Assembly (NCBI RefSeq): GCF_949628265.1
Contig: NC_088788.1
Span: 1,612,001-1,676,000 of the forward strand
Source of the DNA: Cloeon dipterum
Taxonomy: Eukaryota > Arthropoda > Insecta > Ephemeroptera > Baetidae
DNA length: 64,000 nt
Direction: 5' to 3'
Shown: positions 1-12,975 of the stretch, piece by piece
Position numbering within the stretch: position 1 is the stretch's first letter
Layout: each line of letters opens with the position of its first letter
Position numbers and translations under genes: made by a program
Notes under the pieces: generated by a model
Seen by the model: only the letters and a program-made list of their open reading frames with translations
What the model was told of the DNA's origin: nothing
The model's database searches: none

Positions 1-456
1 GTGCGAGAAAAAAGGAAGACAAGCGCGTCGTCGTTGCGGGACACGACGAGGAAATAAAGCGGAGAATTTACAACTTTTATAGAAGTTGACAAAGCGGAGA
101 ACTGGCTCCGCAGCCAGTTTTATTCCCATCCGCGTGTCCCTTTTTTATCCTTTATTTACTGTCCATTGATATTTATTACCTATCTATTTAAAGGAAATTC
201 AGGTATGGGAGCTCGGCTGGCCGGCCGGTCGGCTGAGCAGCCGGTATAAATTTTTTCTTCACACCTTCTCCCACTCGCTTGCTCTCTCGGATCGTCTGCG
301 TGTGTGATGCTCTTTTTATTATTTTCTGCGCTCCAGCCAGCTTCAACGCCGCCCGGGGATGTGAAAAACAGTGCCTTTTGCAGACCAGCACTCAGGGTTT
401 GCTCAGGAAATCAAAATTTTCAATCTAGGATAATTTAAAAAAGCTATTTGCCTTAT

Positions 457-822
457 AAGACTGTCTTTGACGAAGTTTCTGAGCCCACCAATCGATTCCT
501 GAGGGTCGAATTAGTTAAGGTGGATGTTTTTTCCGTTAAAAAAGTCCAGCACAATGTGCGAATTTTTTTCCCGCCAAAACAAATGAATGGAAGAAGAGCG
601 CACGCGTCACAGCTGGTTTGAGCACCACCTGTACAAATGACTTCTTTAACAGATCCATCATATTCTGACGCATGCGCACTTCTCACATTTAAATTGTTTT
701 GGCGGGAAAAAAAAGTTCACACGTCGCCTTGCAATTTTTTAACGGAAAAAACATGAACTTTACCTAATTCGACCCTCAGGAATCGATTGGTGAGCTCAGA
801 ATTTTCGTCAAAGACAGTCTTT
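457..822. mobile_element. Family A fold-back MITE-like element, copy A1
   Basis: About 366 bp with long imperfect terminal inverted repeats. The left arm starts with AAGACTGTCTTTGACGAAG and runs through CGATTCCTGAGGGTCGAATT; the right arm is its reverse complement. Both arms carry TTTCCCGCCAAAA (567-579, and reversed near 697-709), an E2F-type word. Both also carry an NRF1-like GCGCAYGCGT near 598 and 668. It contains no coding sequence. Eight other copies lie in the window. Confidence 0.9.
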
Positions 823-1404
823 AATTATAATTTTCTGCCATTTAACTTTCTCAAATCCGTTTTTCACAACCCTGCGATTGTGCCGGGGAATTATCAGAAA
901 AGCCAATTAACGGCCGGGTTTTCGGGTTGTACGTTTTTATGTAAAATTGAAAATAAAGATAAGCGAGGCGCTGGAAGAGGAGACAAATGAAAATGCGGAG
1001 AGAATGGAAACTCTCTCAATTAAGTGCTTATCGGCTTCTCCGCGCGTCGATTTATTTATAAAAGAAGCAGAGCTGGGCCTCCGCTCCTGAGCGCCGATAT
1101 TCGCTCCAGATAAACTTCATTGATTAATACAAAAATAAAAGAGAGGAGGCGGAGAAACATCTTCTCTCGCCATCTGGCCGAGCAGGAATTTTTATTCATT
1201 TTATTGCGCCTGCAGATTCGGCCGCGATTGCCAAATTTTATTGGCTCATAAAACCGCTTAATTTTCGCGATAAATTTATTTATTTTCGTCCCGCTGGCAA
1301 ATTTTTATTTTTTCCCTGCTCTATGGTCTCATAGACAAGCGGGCAAAACTGCGGTTTTGTTCTCCAACTGTGTCTATGTCTATGTAGATCGTATCTGTTA
1401 CCTT

Positions 1405-1720
1405 AATGAAGTTCGCAGTTAAATAGGCACATCTGGCGAACGGAAATGTAAGAAAATACGCGGAAATGAAATTATTAGGTACGCTTCTGATTGGCCGACT
1501 GGATTAGCATCCATTATTTCGACGCCATATTGATTTCTGACCGGCGGGAAACCAACACAGATCGCAATCCGGACTCCCGGTGGGAAATACAGCTGCGCAG
1601 AAGGTATGAATTTGTGTCACGCATGCGCAGTAATGATTTTCAGTCTCCCTGTGAGTTAAAGAAGCGATTTAAACATACTGCGCATGCTTAAGATGCGCGC
1701 CAGTTTACTGCGCAGCTTCA
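1405..1720 (-). mobile_element. Family E repeat, copy E1
   Basis: Similar, in reverse orientation, to the repeats at 12655-12975 and 50815-51080, and in the same orientation as 54727-54955. Shared words include CGGCGGGAAACCAA, TTATTTCGACGCCATATT and CTTCTGATTGGCC. An NRF1-like ACGCATGCGCAG lies at about 1619-1630. One end, near 1405-1440, is diverged or truncated. No open frame is shared between copies, so it is non-coding and non-autonomous. Confidence 0.75.
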
Positions 1721-1754
1721 ATACAGGGCTACTCTGCGTATAAACGGTGAAGCG

Positions 1755-2050
1755 TTCACAAAAATTTGAATATCTTGAGTTTGAATTATGTAAAAACATT
1801 AAACCTTGTGCCAAAAGATGCCCAATTAACCTGGCAACTTCTTTTAATTTAATGCAGCTTTTTTGGAATATTATAATCATGATTAATTATTTATTTTTAA
1901 TGTTTAATGAATGAGAAAATAAAAATTGCATCATCAGTAGATTTTTTGCTGGTGGAACGTGCTTGGGGTCATTCCTGAGGTCAAATGAGACCATCAGATC
2001 AGTTGAAAAATAGAACCCTGGCGTCAGGGTAGCCCTGGAGCGATCGATAT
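1755..2050 (+). repeat. Diverged dispersed repeat, family F copy 1
   Basis: It shares several blocks in the same order with 34715-35155. One block reads like AAAAGATGCCCAATTA (1814 onward); the other runs from TCATTCCTGAGGTCA to ACCCTGGCGTCAGGGTAG (1969-2031). Copy divergence is high and the ends cannot be set. It was found by eye and needs alignment. Confidence 0.45.
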
Positions 2051-4136
2051 TATTAATTACCATGTTTAGCCACTTTGCCGACGCCGCTGAGGGCTCTGTA
2101 TTGGTTCGATCAGCAGGTATTCTCACCGTTGAATCGGTTTGCTTTCAAAATATGTCTAATTTACCCTTTGGAAGCCATCAGGGTGCCCAGGAATGTAATT
2201 CTTTGCTTTTCAGGATATTGAATGGAAAGAACAAACATTTCTATAGTTTCAAAGCTTACAAATTAGGCATCAGATGATGAGAATGTGTATATTTAAATAT
2301 TATGCTGCGTCCTTCCTTAAAATTCGCCGACGCAAGAGCCGGTTTATCGGAAAGCCATTAATTTTCGATCAGCGCGCGAGAAAGAGCATCATCTTCCTCT
2401 ATCTCTCGCGAGAGGGGAAGAGAGTAATATAATAAAGTGAGGTAATGATATTTTCGATTTTAATATTTATATCTTTGGTCCGCGCGCGCCGCAGCCGCGC
2501 GAGGAGAGAACTTGTTAAATTATTGCCGCCGGCCACAAACATATTTCACTTTTTACCTTTGCATGTTAATAATAAGGTAACAACAACAAATAATAATAAT
2601 AAAACACACACACTCACATCTCTTGGAAGAGAAAAAGGAAGAGCAGCTCGCTTTAAAATATACATACGGGTAAGGCACATTCATAAATAATTTCTGAAAC
2701 GCGTCCGACTGCTTTTCGTAGTTATTATTATTATTGCTCGTTGGAGAGAGAAAAAAAATAAAATAAAATACCCCGACTTTGGCTGCAGCCTCTTTATTGT
2801 TTTCCTTTTTCATTTTAATTTATTCCCCTGCTTAGGCAAATGTATGTAAACACCAATATGCAAACTTCGGATGGAGGAAAATAAACACTCACGAATTACG
2901 TAGCTCTCATTGTATACATTTGAAATATTGGATAATTGTTTTTTTAAACGGATGAAATTTAATTATTTAATACGCAACCAAATGAATTGCTTCTTTTCCC
3001 CCGTAAATCCCGATCATTGGCAATTATCATTTTCCTCATTCAATTCAAATCCACGAGCGGAGGTGGTGTTTGCTCGGCGCTCTTTCACCAAATTATATTT
3101 CGGCTCGGATATTGATTTATAAGTGCCTCTCTAAAAAGCAAATAAGCTGACTAACTAACGAACCGACCTAACAAAGTGACACATTGGAAATTCAATATAA
3201 AAAATAAAATAAAATTATCCTCTTTCTCTCGGCGGAGCAGCGCGTTTGTTTCGAATTTGGTATGGGTGGAAGTGGCCGTCGGTCACAATTCCCACGATTG
3301 CCTGGCTGCGAATTATGCAAGCAAATTAGAATTTATCCTCTGCTCCATCCGCCACCATTTGGCTGTGTAATTGCTTCCGCTCTCGTCGTCGCTCGTCCCC
3401 AATAAAAAGGCCAATGGATTTATATTTTGCATTGTGCTCGAGTGCACCCTAAATCAATCACGCCGCGCAGCTTTGTTTCCTCTTTTTTATGGCTCTGATG
3501 AAACTACTCTTCTTGTCACTCTCGTCATCACGATATTTCTATTTTTTATTGTTCATTTATATACCTTTCTCCTCTTGCAATTGTACACATTACTCCGTTT
3601 CCTGTTTTAAATCGATTTTTTTCGGCCTCTTTTGTTCCACTGCTCAGAGTGTGTGGCTCACAATTTTAATATTTGATTATTACAAAACACAAAGTTTTAA
3701 TTTCAAATTTAATTTGAATATAAAAATAGAAAGTTAACAATTCTACGCTGATTTTTCTAATTAAAATAGAAATGTCGGCGATTTGGAGGAAGGATGAGCT
3801 AGCTGTAAATGCACTCGTTATATTGTTTTGCGCAAAAGTGCTGACCTTTTCTGCTCTGGTGCGTAATCAGCGGCAAAACACGAGCACAGAGCATTTTTCT
3901 GTCTCATCTGCCTGCATTAAAGAGGCGTGTTTCCTCCTCTCATTCTTCTGAATAATCGGCAAAAGGAGGCATGACTTCCGTTTTCAGGTTCAGCCACCAG
4001 GCCGTGTCTGCTGCATGTTTGCCCTGACCGCCAACCGAAGAAACTTCAGCGTCAATTTATTAGTCAAAATTTGTTTTTTTTTATTTAAATTATTAATTTA
4101 ACCTCTAAACAAATCAAAGACTATTTAATTCAATTT

Positions 4137-4990
4137 AAAGATCGTCCTTGACGAAGTTTCCGAGCACACCATTCGATTCCTGAGGGTTGAATTAGGTTAG
4201 AATCCCTGTAAAAATGCCATTTTACGATTTTCCTGCGCTTTGCGAAAATTCTTGACACGCCCCCTTTAGTAAAGTTCCAGGAAAACACTCCCTCATATAA
4301 AATTCCCACCATTTTTCAGTTCAATTGTAAAATTTTCCAATTTTCCGGAGAACCACGCCTCCTTTTCAAAATTCTGAATCGAGTTTGTTTATTTTCCCGC
4401 TCTTTGTGACACGTTCCAAACCTTCTCTTGTAATTTTCCTACAATTCACGCCCCCAATTCGAGATTCTCACGAGTTCTCTCAGTAAAATCGTTAAATGTT
4501 TTTCATGCCACACCTTCTTTACAGTTTTCCGAACAACCACGCCCCCATTCCAAAATTCCATCGATTTTTCTCTCAATTTTGCGACTATCCCGAGCTTTGC
4601 CACACGTGCCACGCCTCTTTCTTAATAGTTCCTTGGAACCACGCCCACATTTACCGAAATATTTAAGTTAAAAACCGTCTTTGACAACGTATTTTCTGAC
4701 CAAAAAGTGCAGCGTGACGTGCGAATTTTTTCCCGCCAAAACAATAAATGCGAAAAGTGCGCATGCGTGAGAGCTGGCTGGATCTGCCAAAGAAGTCATT
4801 CGTACAGGTGGTCTCTCTGCAAGTGTTTAAACCAGCTCTCACGCATGCGCACTTCTCGCATTTATTGTTTTGGCGGGAAAAAAGTTCGCACGTCCCGCTG
4901 CACTTTTTTAACGGAAAAAATATCATTAATACCTAATTCGACCCTCAGGAATCGATTGGTGGGCTCAGAAACATCGTCAAAGACGGTCTT
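4137..4990. mobile_element. Family A composite element, copy A2 (with CACGCC-box array)
   Basis: About 854 bp. A family-A left terminus (4137-4200) is followed by about 470 bp of repetitive sequence with at least seven CACGCC or CCACGCCC boxes, spaced roughly 30-95 bp apart (near 4255, 4353, 4446, 4508, 4536, 4608 and 4639). A family-A core follows from about 4674, whose left arm has lost the CGATTCCTGAGGGTC block, with a normal right arm to 4990. The element at 25378-26240 has the same layout, length and internal deletion. E2F-type words are intact in both arms of the core. Confidence 0.85.
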
Positions 4991-5959
4991 CAAGTCAAAA
5001 TCTAGCATTTTTAGAAATTTTAGCTAATTATTTAACCCCTAAACAAATAAACGGCTAAAATTTTGTAATTTAAAAGCAGCGTCCACCTTTAATCTCATGA
5101 AAAGATGTCTGATTGTGAGGGATAAGTCAAAGTGATGCTAGGTGTAATTAAAATTTATTCGCGTGCAATTAGTGCTGGTGCATAATTCAGCCGCGCACTT
5201 TTATTGCCGACTTGTTTATGTACTGAGTTTGTGTGTGTGTGTGTCTCGCGGAGACGCGTAGGCGCTCGCTTGGTAGTCGTTTTTTATTCGCTCGCAGCAA
5301 TTTACCTCTTTATTGTTATTTATTCTGAGGGTCAGAGACGTGCTCGGCCGCGCGCTCACCAAAAGGAAAATCAGTTTTCGATGTAATAAAAAGCGCGCGG
5401 AGAACGCGCAGACGGACGAACGGACCATTGTTGCGCTGCCGGCCATCAAATCGGCCGCAAAACTCTTACAAATTATATACGTATGCGCCGCGCACCGATT
5501 GAAAAAAAAGCTGTTTTTTGTTCGCACCGAGCCGCGACTTCGTGCTCACCGACCCGACCGGCTGATTATCAAAAGTGGTAGCGCTTTCGAATTAATACTC
5601 CTCTAAATTGATGTGCGGCCAAACGGTATGATTGCCGCGCGACGCTAATTGCCGACCGGCGCGACTCTCAAAGGGGTAAAAGCTACGTTTTTTTGGTCGT
5701 CGTCGCGAGTCATTGCTGGATAGGATTTCGAAATTTTTTTAAATTAACTGTCACATCTTAATACCCATCATCCCTAAGCCTTCCTTTCCAGACCGACTTA
5801 TTTTAATTAAATTTTTTAAATTTTGGACAGTTTTTATTCATTATTTCCTGACGATTTTGTGCAAAATGATCGTTTTTTGCTTGGGATTAAATTGATTTTT
5901 TGTTTGTTTTAGCTTCTAATATCGAATTTAGATGGTTTTGAAAAGAGTTCTGACAAAAA

Positions 5960-7115
5960 TTTATCATAATTGCGATTTTCTTGGTCCAAAAATTTTAAAA
6001 TTTCTTTTTCCTGTATTGCTAGTAAATGGTAAACGTACCTGTTTTGAAAGAATAATTCATTTTAGTTATTTTTTATGGCAAATAATTAATTGACAAACTA
6101 AGTTTAGTCAGAAATATCCAAAAAAATATATAAATTAATTCTAAGACCAGAAAACATTGTAATTATTATATTGTTAGATATGTATTTGAGTATCTTTATG
6201 ACACTTATTGCAATTAATTTATTAGACGTAATTTTTTTATAATTTTTCCTGTTGACTGAACGTTTTGTTCGTTAAAATAATTTGTTAATTTAACAAAAAC
6301 ACTAACCCATTCCATAAAATGTTTTTATTTATTTTATTTTTATTTTAAAAAACAATATTAAACGAAAATTTAACCCGAACCGATCAATTTTTATAAACTT
6401 CTCTGACCAGAAGTTCCCCACAATCGTTTCGGGGTGGGAAAAATATTAAAATTTAACAGTGAGAAGATTAAAAATAGTAATTTTGAGTCTTGAAAGCTAT
6501 TTTTTATTTTTTCAGAAATTGCAGATTTTCGGAAGGGGTGTATTTTTGGCCTGGTTAAAATTCAGCAGTTGATAGCAGCGTCAAAAACTGCTTAAATTCA
6601 GAAAACTGATTAAATTTCCAGTTTTTTTGTCTTAAATATACAATTTTTGCACAAAGTTCGTCTGAAGATTTCAACTGGCCGTTAGAGAAACATTAAATTT
6701 TATTTGGGAAAGATCAAAATGCCCAAAATTAAGTGAATTTATTCGAGAATCATCTCGGAAAAAATATCTTTTTAATTTGAATTTCAAGATTTGGCTGGGA
6801 AATTCACTATCATTCCTTTTTAAAATAATTTTTCTAGGTTCAAAACATTTCGAAGTTCTTTTTCTTCATTGCTATCAAAGGGTATAATTATTTTATTTGG
6901 CAAACTAAGTAATCTTGACTGAAATATTCAATTAAAATTCATTAAATAAATTATAAAACCAAAAATATTGTAATTGAGTTGCCTAGATGTATGTGAGTAT
7001 CTTATTTAGACTCGTAATTAATTAATCAGTTGTTAGAGGTGCTATTTAAGTTACAATTTAAACCAATTTTCGCTGCATTTTGTTTGTTAAAATATTTTAA
7101 ATTTAAAAAAAGGAA
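5960..7115 (+). repeat. Ancient direct duplication flanking a family C repeat
   Basis: The segment near 5960-6330 resembles the one near 6805-7115 in the same orientation. Shared blocks include GGCAAACTAAGT, a CAGAAATAT or TGAAATAT block, an AACATTGTAATT-like block and GTATNTGAGTATCTT. The offset is about 840 bp. A family C copy (6425-6760) lies between them. Both arms are AT-rich and non-coding, and similarity is moderate. Confidence 0.5.
6425..6760 (-). repeat. Dispersed repeat family C, copy C1
   Basis: A roughly 340-bp unit shared with 9788-10145 and 45675-46037 (opposite orientation), 21830-22188 (same orientation) and, in part, 24770-24870. Landmarks are GAGAATCATCTC at one end, AACTGGCCGTTA, CAGCAGTTGATAGCAGCGTC and GGAAGGGGTGT. 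No inverted terminal repeats or coding sequence are evident, so its class is unknown. Confidence 0.75.
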
Positions 7116-8580
7116 ACAAAATAACGCAATATCATGAAAATTTGAAAATATTTAATTCCTAACATAAATAATTTTAACTCATGCTTAAAATTACAATTTT
7201 TCTTCTCCAACTAAATAATTCCGTCGTTGTACTCGATAAATTTGTGTTTCTTCATCAGCGGCGCGCACGAGGAGGATTTTGCTGATGCCGAGGACGACCT
7301 CGGCGTTCGCATGCACGTTCGCTTTTGCTGGCTGGCATCTCCTCGTCTTGGAACATATCTCACGCGGCACGCACATAATTCATATTCGACATTCGGCTCA
7401 TAAAGATGCGCGCTGCATAATTGCGAGAGGTGCAAGACTGTTTATAGCGCGCGCGGCGGAATATGATTAAGATTGCGCCCGAGATACATCCGCTGCTGCT
7501 GCTGCTGCGAAGCGTTGGCTAAAAATAATCATCCAAAGAAGAAAATCTGCTTCGAATGCACCGGCTGAAACGAGCGGGGCGTGATTGACACGCGCAATTA
7601 TCCTAATGCGGCGCTGACAACGAGATAAGCTTATTGCAAGTAGTGTTGGAATCGCGGACAAGTGCCGAGAGACGAGACGAGAGACAGAGTGCGTGCCGGA
7701 GATCCGTCGATTGCACGTCATGTCCATACCTCTCATCCTGCGATGCAACTTTGTGTCCGCTGCCAAACATTGGACGCCCGCCCGAACCACGCTGCCCAAA
7801 ATTTTTTAAGCTTCCAATTTGGATGCAAAGGTCATCTGTCCAGACGGTTTTCATTCGTCGTCTTGCCAAAGATCTCTAATCTCATAATTATATTCTTTTT
7901 AAATGCAGTAACGAAAATTTATGGAAGAGCACAACCCAAAAACATAAATATAAGACCTTTTTTTGTTATTTCACCCATAAAAAGGCTTGCAAAACAATTG
8001 GAGAGTTTTTATTTTTCCAGGTTTGCAAAGAAATGTGACCTATTTTTTAAATTATTAAATTTTTTAAATAAAATCGAATTTACTTTATTAAAATGCTAAA
8101 TTAAAAATCTCAATTGTAGCCCTTTTTTATTGAATTGACATTTGATTTTTAAATCGAAAATCGAATTTAACGAAATTTAGACCATGGACTTTATTTTTAA
8201 GCAGGACCATAATGCAAATTAATGCCATTTGAACCAACTTAAAACTGTCTAAAATATTCTAAATTATTATTGCTTCGCTAGTAGAAATTTTCGCCACTAT
8301 TTTAATTTTTAGAAGGAAATTTTTCATGCAAAGAAAATAAAAATGATGCTTTCTTTGTCATCGTTGTCAGTGGGTTAAATTCAGACAACCCCTTCAACCC
8401 TAATCCTAACCACCCCTTCAACAGTATTCCCCATTTTAACTGACAAAAGGTAAATATTGCTTTTAAAAAATTCACTTCTATCACGAATTTTTTCTTTTCT
8501 TGCAATCTTCTGCACTTCTGCACATTTTTTACGTTTTATTTATAAATATTATTATTTTAAAAAAATATTTTTATATTATA

Positions 8581-9012
8581 ATTGACCAGTTGCATAAACC
8601 CTTAGTTATTGAAGCCGCCAACAGATAGCGCAACCACAGACTTTCTCAAAAATTTTGTTTTAAGCGGTTTTAAGGCATTTTCGCTGCGATTTCAGACTCC
8701 ATCTAGCTATTTTGCTTTTTTTAATTAATTTGCTTTTTTTTGACGTGCTGAAAACCAAAATCGGTTCAGCCATTCGCCGTAGAAACGTTGGAAAATATTT
8801 TTTTATTTCAAAAAATAGTTTTTCACGATTCTACGGCGATTGGCTGAACCGATTTTGGTTTTCAGCACGTCAAAAAATAGCAAATTAATTGAAGAATGCA
8901 CAGTAGCTAGATTGAGTCTGAAATCGCAGCGGAAGTGCCTTAAAATCGAAAGTTTACGGTGGCGCCATCTGTTGGCGGCTTCGAACATTTAGGGTTTATG
9001 CAACTGGTGAAT
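8581..9012. mobile_element. Family B fold-back element, copy B1
   Basis: About 430 bp. The termini CACCAGTTGCATAAACCC and its reverse complement bound arms of about 200 bp. The right arm holds GCGCCATCTGTTG (8971-8983), the reverse of a CTCF-like CAACAGATGGCGC. The left arm has the same word with one change (GATAGCGC). The inner part is a second inverted pair built on ACGTGCTGAAAACCAAAATC. It is non-coding. Confidence 0.9.
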
Positions 9013-9787
9013 TCGGCTAAAATGATTATATTATGTCTAAAAAACGTCTATTTTGCACCAAATTACAATTTTTTTTATAAAAAATCGTCATTTTCCACAG
9101 TGCTAATCATTATTTATGAACTACAATTCGCACTTGAAGCTCAAAGCTTTCGGCATTCGTGCCTAGCTTCTAAATGGCTCATTTTCTGATTGGCGATATT
9201 TATCAGTATAGTCGATAAGTCGATCCGCTTCCTGCGACTTTTGTTTCCCAAGGGTTATTCACTTTGTTCCATTCTGCCGATCGCGGAGAGGAGATAAGCG
9301 TCACGTTCGAATTTGACTAATAGTCGATAGCAGCTAATTACGCATGCGATTTGCGTGTGTCGCGCCGCTCGGAGTCAAAGTTTCAGCGAGATAAAAGTTG
9401 GCTATCCGCCGGACAAGCCGTGGCTAGCAAATTAATTGCCCAAACACAAAAGAACATACTGCGCGCTTGGCGTATCGCTGTTTATGTCGCCAAAGTGTGA
9501 AAACTAATTAGAAAATACATATTATACTCTTCCGTTTCTTGTGATTTCCATATTTGATTCGAATTCTTAATTAGTTTTGGAGTGAAAATTTGGTTTTCAT
9601 TTGAAATTATCTGCATTTAAATTTCAGAAATTTTCTTATTCGAATTAAACGCCTCATTTTTGTGAGAAATTTTACTGCTATGATTAAATAAAGTTTTTCT
9701 CGCGAGTTTTCAACGATTTCTGGGTTTCTAATCGAATTAATAATCTAAAAAATCATAGAAATGATTAAAATTATATAATAAAACTTT

Positions 9788-10145
9788 TCTGAAATGATTC
9801 TCGAATAAATTAACTTAATTTTGGGTATTTTTATTTTTATCTAAAGAATTTTAAAGGTTTTTTAACGGCCAGTTGAAATTTTCAGACGAATTTTGTGCGA
9901 AAATGGTAAATTTGAGAAAAATTTGCTCAATAGGGAAAAAAATAGAAATTTAATCAGCTTTCTGAATTTAGGCAGTTTTTGACGCTACTATCAACTGCTG
10001 AATTTTAATCAGGCCAAACACACACCCCTTTCGAAAATCTGCAATTTTTTAATAAATAAAATGTAATTTTCAAGGCTCAAAAGTACAATTTTTTATCTTT
10101 TCACTATTCAATTTTCATAATTTTTCTCACCCCGGAAGCAATTAA
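9788..10145 (+). repeat. Dispersed repeat family C, copy C2
   Basis: Starts near GAAATGATTCTCGAATAAAT and ends near TTTCTCACCCCGGAAGC. It matches C5 at 45675-46037 over almost its whole length and is the reverse of C1 and C3. There is no coding potential. Confidence 0.75.
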
Positions 10146-11390
10146 CTTCCTTTTTAATCGGTAAAATACGAAAAATTGGATTTTGGGGCACTTTTGGTCT
10201 GAAGTTTATAAAAAAATGATTGTTAAAGGTTTAACTTTACCTGTTATTTAATTTTGTTTTTATTTAATAAAAGTTAACTATCATATTTCACTTTAAAACC
10301 AAGATTTCGTGCCGTTTTATTATTAGCAAAATTTATAAAATCTTTTTGTATAATTTCAAAATTCAATTTTTCAAAATAGAAAGCGAGCTCTAAGGACTCT
10401 AAAAATTTCACACAATTTTCCACACAAGCTTTGGGTACTTTATTTTATTTTAAAACTTCAAAAATACCTAAAAATTTGGTTTTCATTCGATCAGGCCTGA
10501 TAAGAAGAACCCAAATCATGCTATTTTTATTTAGACCCGCGGAGGTCTTCAAAATTATCTGAAAAATACAAATTTACAGGATCCTCTTATTGATTTAAAT
10601 ACAAAAGTAATCCAAAACTGTCCTTCTCTCCGTGCCTTTTTCTCCTTCTTAGCAAAGTATTTAATAATTTCCACGCATGCCAATCTGATTTATTGCTGTT
10701 GTTCCGGTGCGAAGACGATCTTTTAATGACCCTGGTCATGAAGCGAGGCATCACCCCTCATTTGCGGCGTATTTGGAAATTTATTAATTAAAATTCTCGC
10801 CGCCAAGTTTGAATTTTGACGTCAAAGAGCATCAGAAGAGAATGTATACGTCCGTGTCTGCGTGCCAAAAAAAAATGAGATATGATTGAGTGGCGCATTC
10901 AAATCAGGCGTCTCATTTGCATGGCCAAAATTCCAGCGCGAGGAAGTCGTCACTTCACTTTATCGAATCGAATCTGCGCATTCGCTATTTTCAGCAGACA
11001 CACGGCGCTCATTGAAATTCCAAAAGCGGAGCTCACTCAGGGCTCAGGGCAGGTGCGACCTCAGGTGTGTAACCGCGGTGCTAATGCGTAAGATTGATAA
11101 AATTGTAAAAAAATGGAATCCCGATGAGCGAATATTCGAGGAATGTCTTGTTTTCACAGCCAATATTTTATTTTGCGCGCGGCGAACGAGCACTAATTGT
11201 TAGGAAACGAGATAATAATTGCTTTTCAAGAGTCACTTCCTTCGAGAGGCGGCTTTTCGGGCGTTTGAAGTTTTGTCATCACACCACTCGCGCCGAGATA
11301 AGATATTTTCCTATGCATTATTGGCCTTCTTAACTCTTTCCTGCTCCTAATCTCGTCGGAATTAGTCATTGTTTCCAGACAGAAATATAA

Positions 11391-11412
11391 TCTCTCTCTC
11401 TCTCTCTCTCTC
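11391..11412 (+). repeat. (TC)11 microsatellite
   Basis: An uninterrupted dinucleotide run of 22 bases. On the opposite strand it reads as a GAGA tract, the type of site bound by GAGA factor in flies, but no promoter is visible beside it. Confidence 0.9.
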
Positions 11413-12654
11413 GATGTGCGACACACTAATTATACTCCATTCAGAAACGACGAGAAAGGCTCATTATCTCCACAAGATTTTAATGAATGAGCGAGCGATA
11501 TTCTGGACTTTGTCCTTTTAAATCTCTGTTATTTCTCATATTTCACCTCGCGCATTGTTTCCCCGTTTCCAGATTCCATATTAGGAGAATCTTTTTTATT
11601 GGATTTTATGGGTGCTTTATCATTCTTTGTGAGCCAGCGACACGCTCGCTCTCCGTCTGATCGTTTGACAGTCAAAAGTCGTGGGTGTACTTTATGGTTC
11701 ATTTCGACGAGCCAGCCGCGCGGCCGGGAGAAAAAATAAAATAATACGTGTGTGTGTATATGCCTGAGGACACGCTGCGCTCTTTTCTGCTGCTCTTCTT
11801 GTTCGGCCTCAGCGCAAGCCAAAGGCCAAAAGGGTTGTGAAACACTGCGTTAAAAATTATTTTTCAAGGAAATGCCTGATGGTCTTGATCAAATTTTTGT
11901 TTTCATTAAAAATTGACCAAAAACGCCTATTTTTTAAAAAATCTTTCAATTTATAAAATCATTGGTATTTTTAGTTTTGATCTTGTCATCTTGTAGAGCG
12001 AAAAAATTGTGTTTAAACTGTCAAAATCTGAAATGGTGGTTTTTAAAAAATAAAATAAAAAACTGGTACTTTTTCAGGTTTTCAAAAAATGTTCGCACGT
12101 TCAAATCTCCGCTTCTAACTGTCAGATTTTCAAAAACCAAACACTACCGGGTTACTCTCAACCTCCCCTAGATAGTAAAAGTAGTCTAAGGGTGCCTACT
12201 CTTCAACCCCCTTTTTGCAGCTGGAAAAAGTAAAATTTTAGAATATATTTTACCACTTCACTGGGATTTACCTTATTCATGGGGTTGAGAAGGGGTTGAA
12301 ACCCTCTGAATGCATCGGATATTTAGGTGAGGCTATGGAGAATCAAACGATGTGTAGTTTTTGTAAATCTGATGAATAGAAGCCGACATGTTATCTTTCG
12401 AAGACTCTCCTTATCAAAAACATTGTGTCAACTAAATCTCGGGTTTCAAGAGTCGCGTTTTTTAAAATTGCATACCAATCGTTGTGTATTCATGTCCCAA
12501 GCAGTTTTAAAGCTATAAACACCAAATAAAATTCATTTCAAGTGCCTAAATTTGCCTAAAATAAAAATTTTCACTAGCGAATAAGTAACGTACATGATAT
12601 TTGACTTAAATAGCGAAATAAACAGACAATTTTGCTTTTAACTATGTTCAGATC

Positions 12655-12975
12655 ACTTCATAATCTCACTGAGAGGCTAAAACTCATCACTGCGCATGCG
12701 TGACTCAAATTAAAACCTTCTGCGCAGTCGTAATTCCCACCGAGATCCGGCTTGCGATCTGTTTTGGTTTCCCGCCGGTCAGAAGTCAATATGGCGTCGA
12801 AATAATGCCAGTCGGCCAGTCAGAAGCGTCGAAAAAGGGGCGTGTCGACCTAATAATTGCATTCCCGCGTATTTTAAAACATTTCCATTAGCCTGATTTG
12901 CCGTCTAACGGTCGATTCGCCAATTTCCGGGCTAATCAGCTGTTAATAAAGATATAACAACAAAAATATGTATGA
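12655..12975 (+). mobile_element. Family E repeat, copy E2
   Basis: Contains CTGCGCATGCGTGA (NRF1-like) at about 12692-12705, GGTTTCCCGCCGGTCAGAAG (E2F-like core), CAATATGGCGTCGAAATAAT, and an end rich in AATCAGCTG. It is one of the two most complete copies with 50815-51080, and is non-coding. Confidence 0.8.
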
